Shown: piece after piece, positions 1 through 8,125 of the stretch
Layout of the letters: every line of letters starts with the position of its first letter
Numbering within the stretch: position 1 is the stretch's first letter
Assembly: GCF_009002475.1 (NCBI RefSeq)
Contig: NZ_AP019860.1
Location: forward strand, 4,588,001-4,652,000
Length of the DNA: 64,000 nt
Origin: Candidatus Uabimicrobium amorphum
Lineage (GTDB): Bacteria; Planctomycetota; Uabimicrobiia; Uabimicrobiales; Uabimicrobiaceae
Direction: 5' to 3'
Notes under the pieces: generated by a model
Told to the model about the DNA's origin: nothing
Databases searched by the model: none
Seen by the model: the letters and a program-made list of their open reading frames with translations, nothing else
Translations under genes and position numbers: made by a program

Positions 1-1
1 A

Positions 2-223
2 TTGAATAAACAGAAAGAAGAAAAGGCAAAAATCGAAGCCGAAAAACGCGAACAAGAAAACAAACGAAAAATACAAGAAGAGATGCAGGCCAAAATCAAT
101 CAAATACAAGACAAAGTTATCGAGAAGACTTCGACACAATTACTTCTCGAACAAGTACAACGAAATTTCGAAGAAGACCCAAAAACAAGTGCTTCTATTT
201 TGAAAAAATGGTTACGCGAATAA
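2..223 (+). CDS. fliF: FliF flagellar MS-ring protein, C-terminal fragment (cut by window edge)
   Basis: Only the last 73 residues are visible. They are a highly charged helical stretch rich in Lys, Glu and Gln, followed by the terminal motif EEDPKTSASILKKWLRE. That motif matches the FliF C-terminus that docks into the N-terminal domain of FliG (family knowledge). The reading frame is open to the window edge, so the TTG at position 2 is not a real start. The gene stops 6 bases before fliG, and a GGGATT stretch leads into the fliG ATG. The assignment rests on the tail motif and the position immediately before fliG. Confidence 0.8.
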   Translation: MNKQKEEKAKIEAEKREQENKRKIQEEMQAKINQIQDKVIEKTSTQLLLEQVQRNFEEDPKTSASILKKWLRE

Positions 224-229
224 GGGATT

Positions 230-1243
230 ATGATGAATCTAAAACTCACTGGCAAACAAAAATGCGCTTTAATTATCGGTAACTTACCTCAAAATGTGGC
301 TGTTGAAGCGATCAAGTCTTTTAACGATGAGGAATTGTTTTTGCTATTTCAGGCAAAAAAAGAGATCGAAAAAGTCGACATTGAAAAAGAAGTTATTGAG
401 GGAATTTTTGAAGAATACTTAGAAAATTTGAAAGACCTCACCGTTCTTAATCAATCCTTTACGCAGTTGTATAGTATGGTATCTGAAGCGCTTGGTCCTA
501 TCAAAGCGGAAAGTTTAATCAATCAGATACAAGAGTCTTCCGATCAGTCATTTGATAGTTTGAGTGATATAGATAGCGGTACGTTGGGTAATATTCTTCA
601 GGTGGAACATCCACAAACTGTGGCATTAGTTCTCGCGCATATGGATCGTGAAAAAGCCGCTGAAATATTGAGCATTTTTTCTTTAAATGAGCGTATTGAT
701 ATTATTAAGAGATTTTTAACATTACGCGAAAGTCCGTCAGAAGTGAAACGCGAAATTGCAAAACGGTTGTGGACGACAGCTTCAACATGGTCGCAAGGAA
801 GATCTATTATTAAACGCGACAATGACGAAAAAGCCAAAGATGTTGCCGAGATTCTACATAATCTGGGAGGTAGTAAAGAAATACTGGATGGACTAAGCCA
901 AGATTCTCCTGAAATAGTCGAAAAAATTCAGAGTTACATGTTGGTATTCAAGGATCTTATTTTTGTCGCAACCCGAGATATTCAAAAAGTTATGGCAAAA
1001 GTGGAGTCCAAAACAGTTGCGATGGCTTTAAAAGGTGTCGAGCAAGCTTTACAGGAGCACATCTTAAGCGCTATGTCCAAGAGAGTTCAAGGGATTGTTT
1101 TGGACGAAAAAGAAGCTCTTGGCCCACTGCCTGCAGACGAAGTTTTACAAGCACAGCAGCTCATTATGAGAGAAGTAAAGACAATGGAAGAAGAAGGGGT
1201 GATACGCATCCTAAAAGATGGACAAGAAGGTATGCTGGAGTAA
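230..1243 (+). CDS. fliG: FliG flagellar motor switch protein
   Basis: This 337-residue protein has normal FliG length. FliG couples the MS-ring to FliM and carries the charged C-terminal helix that MotA acts on. Visible landmarks are the N-terminal GKQKCALIIGNLP segment, the middle-domain EHPQ motif in VEHPQTVALVLAHMD (about residue 125), and a C-terminal domain with ALKGVEQALQEHILSAMSKR followed by LGPLPADEVLQAQQ. It starts with two consecutive ATG codons; the first is used here. It is followed after 4 bases by fliH, whose Shine-Dalgarno (GGAG, 1237-1240) lies inside the end of fliG, which points to translational coupling. Confidence 0.95.
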   Translation: MMNLKLTGKQKCALIIGNLPQNVAVEAIKSFNDEELFLLFQAKKEIEKVDIEKEVIEGIFEEYLENLKDLTVLNQSFTQLYSMVSEALGPIKAESLINQIQESSDQSFDSLSDIDSGTLGNILQVEHPQTVALVLAHMDREKAAEILSIFSLNERIDIIKRFLTLRESPSEVKREIAKRLWTTASTWSQGRSIIKRDNDEKAKDVAEILHNLGGSKEILDGLSQDSPEIVEKIQSYMLVFKDLIFVATRDIQKVMAKVESKTVAMALKGVEQALQEHILSAMSKRVQGIVLDEKEALGPLPADEVLQAQQLIMREVKTMEEEGVIRILKDGQEGMLE

Positions 1244-1247
1244 CTTT

Positions 1248-1871
1248 ATGGAAAAAGTATGTTTACATCTAGGAAAAAGTATAAAAAAAATTGCTGTATG
1301 TTCCCGAGAAGCAAAACCTGATTATGAGGGGATCATACAACAATTGCAGTGCGAGATGGAAGCGAAAGTTGCTCAGGCTTTTGAACAGGGAGTTGCCGAA
1401 GGTCAAAAACGCGAACAGCAACATCAAAACAACGAAGCACAAGCAAATATACAAGTTCTTCTTGCGCGTATCGATGCAAACATAAACGAATTAAAACAAC
1501 GACTGAATTTTGAAGAAATAAAACCACAAATAATCGATTTTATTCTTGAAGTTGTTGGTCATCTTATGCAGCAACAAGTTTCGCGTGGAGCCTATGCTAT
1601 CGACAAGATCGTCGACTTAGGTTTTCAGGAAGTTTCTCCAGATATACAAGTTCTAGAACTGCACTGTCATCCCGATGATATAAAGACTTTACAAGAACTA
1701 TCTTTGAATAATATCAGTTTAATTGCCGACAATAGCGTTGAAAGAGCGGATTGTGTTATGAAAACGAAGTGGGGGAAAATTAGTATCTCCCTAAAAGATC
1801 GTTTGCAACAACTGCACTCTATTTTTAACGCAGTGCATAGGGAAGGTGATGGTTGTGTTAAACCTGAATAA
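1248..1871 (+). CDS. fliH: FliH-like flagellar export ATPase regulator
   Basis: This 207-residue protein sits between fliG and fliI, the usual fliH position. FliH binds the ATPase FliI and brings it to the export gate (family knowledge). The first 90 residues are Gln/Glu/Lys-rich and probably coiled coil; the remainder resembles the FliH/V-ATPase subunit E globular domain (HPDDIKTLQEL, ADCVMKTKWGKISISLKDRLQQL). An in-frame ATG at 1218 would overlap fliG, but the ATG at 1248 has a GGAG 7 bases upstream and is preferred. The end overlaps fliI by 23 bases. Sequence similarity to model FliH proteins is weak, so the name relies partly on synteny. Confidence 0.8.
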   Translation: MEKVCLHLGKSIKKIAVCSREAKPDYEGIIQQLQCEMEAKVAQAFEQGVAEGQKREQQHQNNEAQANIQVLLARIDANINELKQRLNFEEIKPQIIDFILEVVGHLMQQQVSRGAYAIDKIVDLGFQEVSPDIQVLELHCHPDDIKTLQELSLNNISLIADNSVERADCVMKTKWGKISISLKDRLQQLHSIFNAVHREGDGCVKPE

Positions 1872-3162
1872 CTATCGCGATCATCTACGTTTTATCGAGT
1901 GGGCAAAGTGTCAGGGACATGTCGAGCGAATATCTGGTTTAATTATCGAATGCTCCGGGATCGCGCCCAAAGTGGGTGAGATGTGCTATATCATTAACAA
2001 ACACAAAGAAAAAATACCTTGTGAGGTTATCGGTATACAACAAGAGGCCAGTTTGTTGATGCCTTTAGAAACCCTAGAGAGTGTAGGACGTGGTGATCGT
2101 GTAGAGCAGTGTCATCAAAAATTTACGATACGCGTAGGTGATTTTCTACAGGGAATGGTTCTCAATGGTCTTGGAAAACCTCTCGATAAAAGCTCTTTGT
2201 TAAAAGGTAATAAAGTTCCTGTAGAGCGCGAATGCCCCAATCCGTTATTACGTCCCCCCATCGAGCAGGTTTTCCAAACCTCTATCCGTGCGATTGATGG
2301 CCTTCTTACATGTGGCAAAGGGCAACGCATAGGCATTTTCGCCGGAAGTGGTGTTGGTAAAAGTACACTAATGGGATCTTTGGTGAGAAATAGTGAAGCG
2401 GATATTTCGGTCATTGCCTTGATCGGAGAGCGTGGACGCGAAGTAATGGATTTTATCAATCATTCCTTGGGACGGGATGGTTTGGCCAAGAGCGTTCTCG
2501 TTGTTGCTACTTCGGACGCTTCCCCCATTGAACGTTACAAAGCTTGTCTGACAGCTTTGACCATTGCCGAATATTTTAGAGATCAGCAACGCAATGTTTT
2601 ATTTCTCTGCGATTCGATGACTCGTGTGGCAATGGCCATAAGAGATATCGGTCTTGCGCGTAAAGAACCACCGACCTTACGCGGTTATCCACCATCTTTA
2701 TATAATGAGCTGGCAAAAATGGTGGAACGCTTGGGAAACACGGACAATGGTAGTATTACCGGGTTTTTGACTGTACTTGTTGAGGGCGACGATTTTAACG
2801 AACCCGTCGCGGATACAATGCGTGGTCTACTTGATGGTCACATTATTCTCGATCGCGAGCTAGCGCAACGAGGCCATTTTCCCGCCATCTCTATTCTAAA
2901 AAGTGTGAGTCGTGTAATGAACGACGTGATTGGTCGCGATCACCAGGATCTTGCGAATAGATTTCGTCATTTACGCAGTGCTTATACAAAGTCAGAAGAA
3001 TTGATCAATATTGGAGCATATAAGCACGGAAGTAACCCCTTAATTGATATGGCAATAAAAAAACATGAACAAATGGAACAGTTTTTGCGACAAGACTTAC
3101 GAACTACAGAAGACTATGAGGATATGTTGCAAAATCTTGGTTCTATTGTCAAAGGAGAATAA
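1849..3162 (+). CDS. fliI: FliI flagellum-specific export ATPase
   Basis: This is a 437-residue ATPase of the F1-beta-like type III export family, which energises and unfolds flagellar export substrates at the cytoplasmic gate. The Walker A motif GSGVGKST lies near residue 166, Walker B is VLFLCDSMTR near residue 250, and the family block ERGREV is present. Starts at GTG 1846, ATG 1849 and GTG 1855 are all in frame. The ATG at 1849 is preferred because AGGGAAGG (1839-1846) gives AGGG a 6-base spacing. The CDS overlaps the end of fliH, and fliJ follows after one base. Confidence 0.95.
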   Translation: MVVLNLNNYRDHLRFIEWAKCQGHVERISGLIIECSGIAPKVGEMCYIINKHKEKIPCEVIGIQQEASLLMPLETLESVGRGDRVEQCHQKFTIRVGDFLQGMVLNGLGKPLDKSSLLKGNKVPVERECPNPLLRPPIEQVFQTSIRAIDGLLTCGKGQRIGIFAGSGVGKSTLMGSLVRNSEADISVIALIGERGREVMDFINHSLGRDGLAKSVLVVATSDASPIERYKACLTALTIAEYFRDQQRNVLFLCDSMTRVAMAIRDIGLARKEPPTLRGYPPSLYNELAKMVERLGNTDNGSITGFLTVLVEGDDFNEPVADTMRGLLDGHIILDRELAQRGHFPAISILKSVSRVMNDVIGRDHQDLANRFRHLRSAYTKSEELINIGAYKHGSNPLIDMAIKKHEQMEQFLRQDLRTTEDYEDMLQNLGSIVKGE

Positions 3163-3163
3163 A

Positions 3164-3574
3164 ATGGCTTCATGGATGGATACTTTAATCAAAGTAAATA
3201 AAATCTATGAAAAAAATTATCAACAGGAATATGCTGAGTTGCAGCAAAAGCACAATCGTTTACAACAAGAGGTTCTCGAACTACAAAATCGTGCAAATTC
3301 TTATGCAAAAAAGCTCAGTTCCATCATGAACCCTATCAATTTGCAGTTTGCCTATAACCAATCATTAGAGATAAAAAAATACATTGTAGAACTTCAAAAA
3401 CAGACGATGGATTGTAAAACAGAGTGCGAAAAAATATTAGAAAAATTGAAAGAGAAAATGCAAAACCGTGTTCTTATCGAAGGAATGAAAGAAAAAAAAG
3501 AGAAGCAGGAAGCCGCAGAAGAGCAAGCAAAAGAGGAGGCGCTTCTCGTTGAACTAAGTAGGCAAGTGGTATAG
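3164..3574 (+). CDS. fliJ: FliJ-like flagellar export chaperone
   Basis: This is a 136-residue all-helical, Gln/Glu/Lys-rich protein with heptad-like spacing through most of its length, immediately downstream of fliI. FliJ forms the central stalk of the FliI ring and escorts export chaperones (family knowledge). An upstream in-frame start at 3065 would lie inside fliI. The ATG at 3164 follows the fliI stop by one base and has AAAGGAG at 3151-3157, so it is chosen. FliJ proteins have few sequence signatures; length, composition and synteny carry the call. Confidence 0.8.
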   Translation: MASWMDTLIKVNKIYEKNYQQEYAELQQKHNRLQQEVLELQNRANSYAKKLSSIMNPINLQFAYNQSLEIKKYIVELQKQTMDCKTECEKILEKLKEKMQNRVLIEGMKEKKEKQEAAEEQAKEEALLVELSRQVV

Positions 3575-3577
3575 ATT

Positions 3578-4216
3578 ATGCAAGGACAAATGAAATGGCT
3601 TATTACAGGTTTTGCGGCTTTATGTGCCTTTGGGATGTTTGTATTGATTATTTTATTTATGCAAGGCCGACTCAATAGCGAAACTTTGGATTCCCTTTTT
3701 GGGAAGGATGAAATTGCCAAACAAGAAACTATCACGCGACCGCAAAAAGTAAACTACTCATTACCCTCACCCTTTTCTTTCGCAGAAGTGTCGCGTTTGT
3801 CTGATGAACTAAAAAAAGTGAAGAGAGAATACCACGAAAAACTCAAAAGTTTGGAAATCGAAAGAAAAGAGTTAGAACGTTTCCGCCAAGATATTGAGGA
3901 ACGTCGTTTAGAAGTTTTGAAGTTGATGCAAAAAGTTAGCTTACTATATGGAGAAATTGAGAAAAGCGCGAAGAAAACTGCGGATGGTGACGACACCCCT
4001 TTGACCAAGCAACAGGTGCAGAATTTAAAAAAACTGTCGAAAATGTTTGAAGGGATGCAAGCGGAACAGGCATCGCAGCGTTTGAATAAAATGAAACCAA
4101 AAGTCATTGCGAGAATTCTTCTCTCCATGAGTTCGCGCAGTGCATCGAAAATACTTGCTTCTTTGAATCCTGATATTGTAAAAGACGTTACACAGCTCAT
4201 GCAGAATGTCAAATAA
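3578..4216 (+). CDS. MotE-like flagellar membrane coiled-coil protein
   Basis: This 212-residue protein has an N-terminal membrane helix (about residues 8-28), a long coiled coil (about 65-130), and a C-terminal MgtE-N-like segment (KPKVIARILLSMSSRSASKILASL). That order matches the MotE/FlbB group of flagellar chaperones and periplasmic motor-associated proteins found next to fliJ and motA. By family analogy it probably helps fold or stabilise MotB or the export apparatus. It begins 3 bases after fliJ and lies 22 bases before motA. The symbol is left empty because the subgroup cannot be settled by eye. Confidence 0.7.
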   Translation: MQGQMKWLITGFAALCAFGMFVLIILFMQGRLNSETLDSLFGKDEIAKQETITRPQKVNYSLPSPFSFAEVSRLSDELKKVKREYHEKLKSLEIERKELERFRQDIEERRLEVLKLMQKVSLLYGEIEKSAKKTADGDDTPLTKQQVQNLKKLSKMFEGMQAEQASQRLNKMKPKVIARILLSMSSRSASKILASLNPDIVKDVTQLMQNVK

Positions 4217-4238
4217 TTATTAACCAAAGGAGATATAA

Positions 4239-5012
4239 GTGGATCTAGCAACACTTGGAGGAATAATACTTGGGCTGGGATTAATATTTGGCTCCATTCT
4301 AATGGGCAGTGGAGCAAGTATCTTTTTGCATATTCCCTCGATATTAATCACCGTAGGAGGTACGATTGCTTCTACTTTGATCAACTTTCCTCTTGCTAAA
4401 GTAACCAGCACTTTTGCGATTGTGAAAAATACCTTTCAAGGTACTTCTATATTACCTCACAATTTAATCAAACAACTGATTGAATATAATCAGATTGTTC
4501 GTAAAGACGGAATTATGTCGTTAGAAGAGAAAATGGATGAAATGCCTTCCTTTATGAAAGGGGGCATGCAAATGGTTATTGATAATACGCCACCAGAGAT
4601 TATTCGCGATATTCTTACTTTGGAAATGGACGCTATCTCAACTAGACATGCCATGGGAAAGAAAATTCTCGACTCAATGGGAGCAGCTGCACCCGCTTTT
4701 GGAATGATCGGAACTCTTATTGGTTTGGTGCAGATGCTACAGAATTTATCCGATCCATCAGGAATCGGTGCCGGTATGGCCGTTGCTCTTTTGACCACTT
4801 TTTATGGCGCTCTTATGGCGAATTTAGTTTTTATACCACTTGCGGGAAAACTAGAGTCGCGTAACTATGAAGAACAAGTCATTAACGAAATTATTACCGA
4901 AGGTATTTTGGCAATCCAATCTGGAGAACATCCGTTTGTTATGAAAGAACGCCTTAAAGTATTCTTGCCGTCACGTAAACGCTATCAATTGGATGACAAC
5001 AATGACAAATAG
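4239..5012 (+). CDS. motA: MotA flagellar stator, proton/sodium channel subunit
   Basis: This 257-residue protein has the MotA four-helix plan: TM1 about 4-24, TM2 about 31-50, a large cytoplasmic loop, then TM3 about 150-172 and TM4 about 182-203. Family motifs seen are GGTIASTLINFP after TM2, the loop block LEMDAISTRHAMGKK containing the charged residues that face FliG, and PAFGMIGTLIGLVQML in TM3. The start is GTG at 4239 with AAAGGAGATATAA upstream (strong Shine-Dalgarno at 4226-4232). The end overlaps the first motB. Only one motA is present for two motB-like genes. Confidence 0.95.
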   Translation: MDLATLGGIILGLGLIFGSILMGSGASIFLHIPSILITVGGTIASTLINFPLAKVTSTFAIVKNTFQGTSILPHNLIKQLIEYNQIVRKDGIMSLEEKMDEMPSFMKGGMQMVIDNTPPEIIRDILTLEMDAISTRHAMGKKILDSMGAAAPAFGMIGTLIGLVQMLQNLSDPSGIGAGMAVALLTTFYGALMANLVFIPLAGKLESRNYEEQVINEIITEGILAIQSGEHPFVMKERLKVFLPSRKRYQLDDNNDK

Positions 5013-5700
5013 AAGAAGACCCAGAAAAAAAATAGATATGGGAGGTGGTCCGGAAACTCCCGAGTGGGTAGTCACGTTTTCTGACATCATATCGCTGTTG
5101 GTGACGTTTTTTGTATTGCTACTTACATATTCGGCATTCGACTCGAAGGAATTTCAATTGGTAAGAGGGTCACTACAAGGTTCGATAGGGGTTTTACGTG
5201 AACCTAAACGCGATAGCTCTAGTGTACAAAGTCGTACGACCGCTTTTATCAAAAGTCCTTCGAAAAGACACAGTGAAGTTCCAGGGCCCTACCAAGGTGA
5301 AGAGGGAAACCCTATTCAGTTAGAAACCAAAGTGCCCATTGATGAGACGATGTACAATAAGTATTTGCTCTTGAAAACGCAGATTTACTTTCATCGAAAT
5401 GAAACGAAGTTGTCCAAACAATCTTACGAGATATTAGATTCCATTGCCGAGTTTATAAAACATACAGACAATGAAATTACCATAAAATGCTATGCGTATC
5501 CACGCAGCGTGAAAAAGAAATCGCAAGTTTACGTTGTGGCGGCAAAACGTGGATATAAAATTTGGAATTATTTTGTACGTCACAAAATCAATCCCAACCG
5601 CCTAACCATTGCGAGTTGTTTTCCAACAGATGGTTTTTTGAACAAAAAAAAATCCACGGTGGATATTGTGGTATGGAACGAACAGCCTAAAGAATTTTAG
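5002..5700 (+). CDS. motB: MotB-like stator subunit, copy 1
   Basis: This is a 232-residue MotB-family protein. A basic N-terminus precedes the plug/TM segment TPEWVVTFSDIISLLVTFF, in which the FSD aspartate matches the ion-conducting Asp. The C-terminal half is OmpA-like (KTQIYFHRNETKLSKQSYEIL), but the peptidoglycan-binding HTD motif reads CYAYPRS, while the later Arg helix AAKRGYKIWNYF is kept. Start choice: ATG 4993 and ATG 5002 both overlap the motA stop; only 5002 has a plausible spaced GGA. The gene is in a tight operon with motA and a second motB-like gene. Confidence 0.85.
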   Translation: MTNRRRPRKKIDMGGGPETPEWVVTFSDIISLLVTFFVLLLTYSAFDSKEFQLVRGSLQGSIGVLREPKRDSSSVQSRTTAFIKSPSKRHSEVPGPYQGEEGNPIQLETKVPIDETMYNKYLLLKTQIYFHRNETKLSKQSYEILDSIAEFIKHTDNEITIKCYAYPRSVKKKSQVYVVAAKRGYKIWNYFVRHKINPNRLTIASCFPTDGFLNKKKSTVDIVVWNEQPKEF

Positions 5701-5711
5701 CAAGGAATAAA

Positions 5712-6362
5712 ATGGCAAAAAACAAAAGTTTTGAAAAAGTACCAGTACCCGCATATATGACGTCATTCGCCGATATGATGACTATTGTACTGACATTTTT
5801 CATTTTGTTGTACAGCTATGCCGATAAACGTCAGTTGGGCGTTGTAAAAGAAAGAATAGACGCCTTTAACGTCGCTATAGATTCTATGGGATTACCAGGC
5901 ATTACCACCTCCGGGGATAAACCGGTAAATCTAAGTTCGGAAAAGCCAAAATTTCCTCCTTTTCCCGGAAAACAAAATGAAGAAGAGGAAGAGAACAAAG
6001 AATTATCACCACTGCCGACAATTACAGGTACACGCATAAAGCAATTTGAACGAGGGTTTTCCACAAAAATTTTTCTTCCTAAGTTTGCAAAAAAAAGTGC
6101 CGTATTAACAAAACAACAAAAAAATATTTTGCAAAGTTTAGTGAAAAAAATGCAAACGAAGGAAATGATTAACATTATTGGTTATTCACACCAAGAGTAT
6201 TCCTCTCCGGAAGAGAACCTCAAACTTGCCTTTCGTAGAGCGCTGGCAATTACCAAATATTTGTACAAATACGATATCAAAATGGAGCAGATGCGCCCCA
6301 TGGCGAAAACAGGTCTATCTTCTGATAAACAAATGGTCGAAATTTCTTTTGAAGAGTTTTAA
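5712..6362 (+). CDS. MotB-like stator subunit, copy 2
   Basis: This 216-residue second MotB-family protein starts 11 bases after the first. The TM segment AYMTSFADMMTIVLTFF carries the channel-type Asp (FAD). A Pro/Glu-rich linker (about residues 70-110) leads to an OmpA-like domain in which the peptidoglycan-binding Asp motif is replaced (GYSHQEYSS), while the arginine helix AFRRALAITKYL is retained. A heteromeric MotB1/MotB2 stator with the single MotA, or alternative stators, are both possible. It ends one base before the fliM start. Confidence 0.8.
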   Translation: MAKNKSFEKVPVPAYMTSFADMMTIVLTFFILLYSYADKRQLGVVKERIDAFNVAIDSMGLPGITTSGDKPVNLSSEKPKFPPFPGKQNEEEEENKELSPLPTITGTRIKQFERGFSTKIFLPKFAKKSAVLTKQQKNILQSLVKKMQTKEMINIIGYSHQEYSSPEENLKLAFRRALAITKYLYKYDIKMEQMRPMAKTGLSSDKQMVEISFEEF

Positions 6363-6363
6363 T

Positions 6364-7257
6364 ATGGATGCTAATCATATGGATGCCTCTCGCGTAGAAA
6401 GATATATACCCGATTCAGCGCAATTGTCGCGTCAATATCTTGATTTGCTACATCAAATAGGCGATTTGTGTGCTCAGAAAATTCAAATGTTCATCAAGCA
6501 ATATTTGCATATGGAAGTAGAGATAGAATGGAAAGGGGTTTCCACACCATCGTACAAAGAATTTATTACAGGCCTACCACCACATTGTTCTATTCAAATT
6601 TTAAAAGAGCCTACATTTCAAAATTTTTCTTTGTTGGTACACAATACGTTTACTATGTCGGCTATTATTGAACGTCTTTTGGGAGCAGATGACGCTTCTT
6701 CTACGCAAGAAGTTAAGTTTACTTCTATTGAAATAGGTCTTGTTGCACGGTTAAACACTTTGATATTGGCGGAAATTCAAAAGTCACTCAAAGACATTGG
6801 AGAATTGTCATGGGTAGTTCGCAAGCATGAGACGAACCCTCTTTTAGTTTCTATCCTCTCAGATAAAAACGATGTATTGATTTTGGCATTTAAAATAGGA
6901 GGCGCTCTGCCTGAAGGTGAAATATTATTGTGTATCTCAGCAATGGACGCCATTACCTATTTAGAAAAAAGTAAGGTAAATAAAAAGATAGAAAATCGCG
7001 TCATCAATCAGGAACTACAACAGCATCTACAAAAAGTTCCGATGCGCGTTTCGGTAAGAATTGGCAATGCGCACCTTACATACGATGAGTTAATTAATTT
7101 GTCTCCAGGCGATGTTATTAAGTTAGATCGACCACCTAATTACTCCGCGTTATTGCATGTTGAGGATACTCCGAAGTTTACTGGAAAAATAGGTAATTAC
7201 AAGCACCGTTGGGTTTTTTTAATTGACAAAGAAGGAGATCAATATGACAACACCTAA
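6364..7257 (+). CDS. fliM: FliM flagellar motor switch protein (short N-terminus)
   Basis: This 297-residue protein has the FliM middle domain (residues about 25-215, including ITGLPPHCSIQIL and NTFTMSAIIERLLG) and a C-terminal SpoA domain (VPMRVSVRIGNAHLTYDELINLSPGDVI). The usual N-terminal EIDALL-type CheY-binding peptide is not seen; the protein begins MDANHMDASRVERYI. The FliG-contacting GGxG loop is not obvious either, reading LLGADDAS at the expected place. The open frame extends to 6178, but the ATG at 6364, one base after the preceding stop, is the sensible start. The end overlaps fliN by 14 bases. Confidence 0.85.
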   Translation: MDANHMDASRVERYIPDSAQLSRQYLDLLHQIGDLCAQKIQMFIKQYLHMEVEIEWKGVSTPSYKEFITGLPPHCSIQILKEPTFQNFSLLVHNTFTMSAIIERLLGADDASSTQEVKFTSIEIGLVARLNTLILAEIQKSLKDIGELSWVVRKHETNPLLVSILSDKNDVLILAFKIGGALPEGEILLCISAMDAITYLEKSKVNKKIENRVINQELQQHLQKVPMRVSVRIGNAHLTYDELINLSPGDVIKLDRPPNYSALLHVEDTPKFTGKIGNYKHRWVFLIDKEGDQYDNT

Positions 7258-7654
7258 CGACGAAACAAGTGATGCTAAGTCAACAACAGAAAACCCGGCA
7301 TCTCCATTAAAGCACCCCGCGCCAGCAACACAAAAAACGGTGCAAGAGAATGTAGAGGTTTCTCCCATCAATGCGCCAAATATCGAAATACAAGATAATG
7401 ATGCAAATAATCATTTGGGAATAGACTTTGTAAAAAATATTCCTGTCACTGTTACTGCGGAGCTAGGCCATATTTATATGAACATTGAAGATGTTTTGGT
7501 CTTGGCTCCTGGTTCTTTGATACACCTTCAAAGAGAACTTGACGAACCTATCGATTTGCTGGTGAATGACAAATTAATTGCCAAAGGTGAAATTGTTACC
7601 ATTGAAAATCGTTTCGGCGTGCGTATCACCAAGATTATTAATTCAGAGGGCTAG
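7244..7654 (+). CDS. fliN: FliN flagellar motor switch protein
   Basis: This 136-residue protein has about 60 residues of low-complexity Pro/Thr/Asn-rich N-terminus followed by a SpoA/FliN domain (KNIPVTVTAELGHIYMNIED, then LAPGSLIHLQRELDEPIDLLVN). FliN forms most of the C-ring base and binds FliH-FliI cargo (family knowledge). The ATG at 7244 has GAAGGAG (7231-7237) at good spacing and overlaps the end of fliM. It is the usual partner of fliM and fliL in switch operons. Confidence 0.93.
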   Translation: MTTPNDETSDAKSTTENPASPLKHPAPATQKTVQENVEVSPINAPNIEIQDNDANNHLGIDFVKNIPVTVTAELGHIYMNIEDVLVLAPGSLIHLQRELDEPIDLLVNDKLIAKGEIVTIENRFGVRITKIINSEG

Positions 7655-7656
7655 AA

Positions 7657-8115
7657 ATGAAGAAATTATTAAAAAATCCCAAAGTTCTTTTAGGTTTTGG
7701 TGTGATGGGAACTTTTTTGTTTGCATATATTTTTGTGGCGGTTTTTATTCCCACATCAGAGCAAAAAGAACAGCAACAACAAGACGTTGCCCAAGATAAG
7801 ACCTTATTTAACATGCCGTCTCTTATCGCCAATTTAAGTGGTTCAGGAGGAAAGAGATATCTCAAAGTTGGTATTTCTATCGAATACTACAGTGAAGATC
7901 TGTCGCAAACGGCGGCGTTTTTAGAAACGAAACAAGTACTGCTTACAGATGTAATGCTAATGATTTTGTCGAGTAAAACGATTGCAACGATCGATGGCTA
8001 TGATAATAAGAAATTGTTGAAAGAGGAAATCAAAAATAAATTTAACGAAATAATGTTTGAAAAAGTAAATGGTCGTATTAGCAATGTCTATTTTAATACA
8101 TTCTTGATTCAGTAA
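7657..8115 (+). CDS. fliL: FliL flagellar basal body-associated protein
   Basis: This 152-residue protein has one N-terminal membrane helix (about residues 10-32), a Gln-rich linker, and a FliL-type periplasmic domain (KRYLKVGISIEYYSED, LLTDVMLMILSSKT, ending VYFNTFLIQ, the canonical FliL C-terminal pattern). FliL rings surround stator units and stabilise the MotAB complex. It starts 2 bases after fliN and closes the flagellar run. The next gene is convergent and only 10 bases away, with no obvious terminator between them. Confidence 0.9.
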   Translation: MKKLLKNPKVLLGFGVMGTFLFAYIFVAVFIPTSEQKEQQQQDVAQDKTLFNMPSLIANLSGSGGKRYLKVGISIEYYSEDLSQTAAFLETKQVLLTDVMLMILSSKTIATIDGYDNKKLLKEEIKNKFNEIMFEKVNGRISNVYFNTFLIQ

Positions 8116-8125
8116 ATTTGTTTGC

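Noticed and set aside
3754..4317. Antisense open frame of 187 codons over the motE-like gene
   Set aside because: It is a shadow of Lys/Glu-rich coding on the plus strand. It has a Ser/Phe-rich composition with no recognisable domain or ribosome site.
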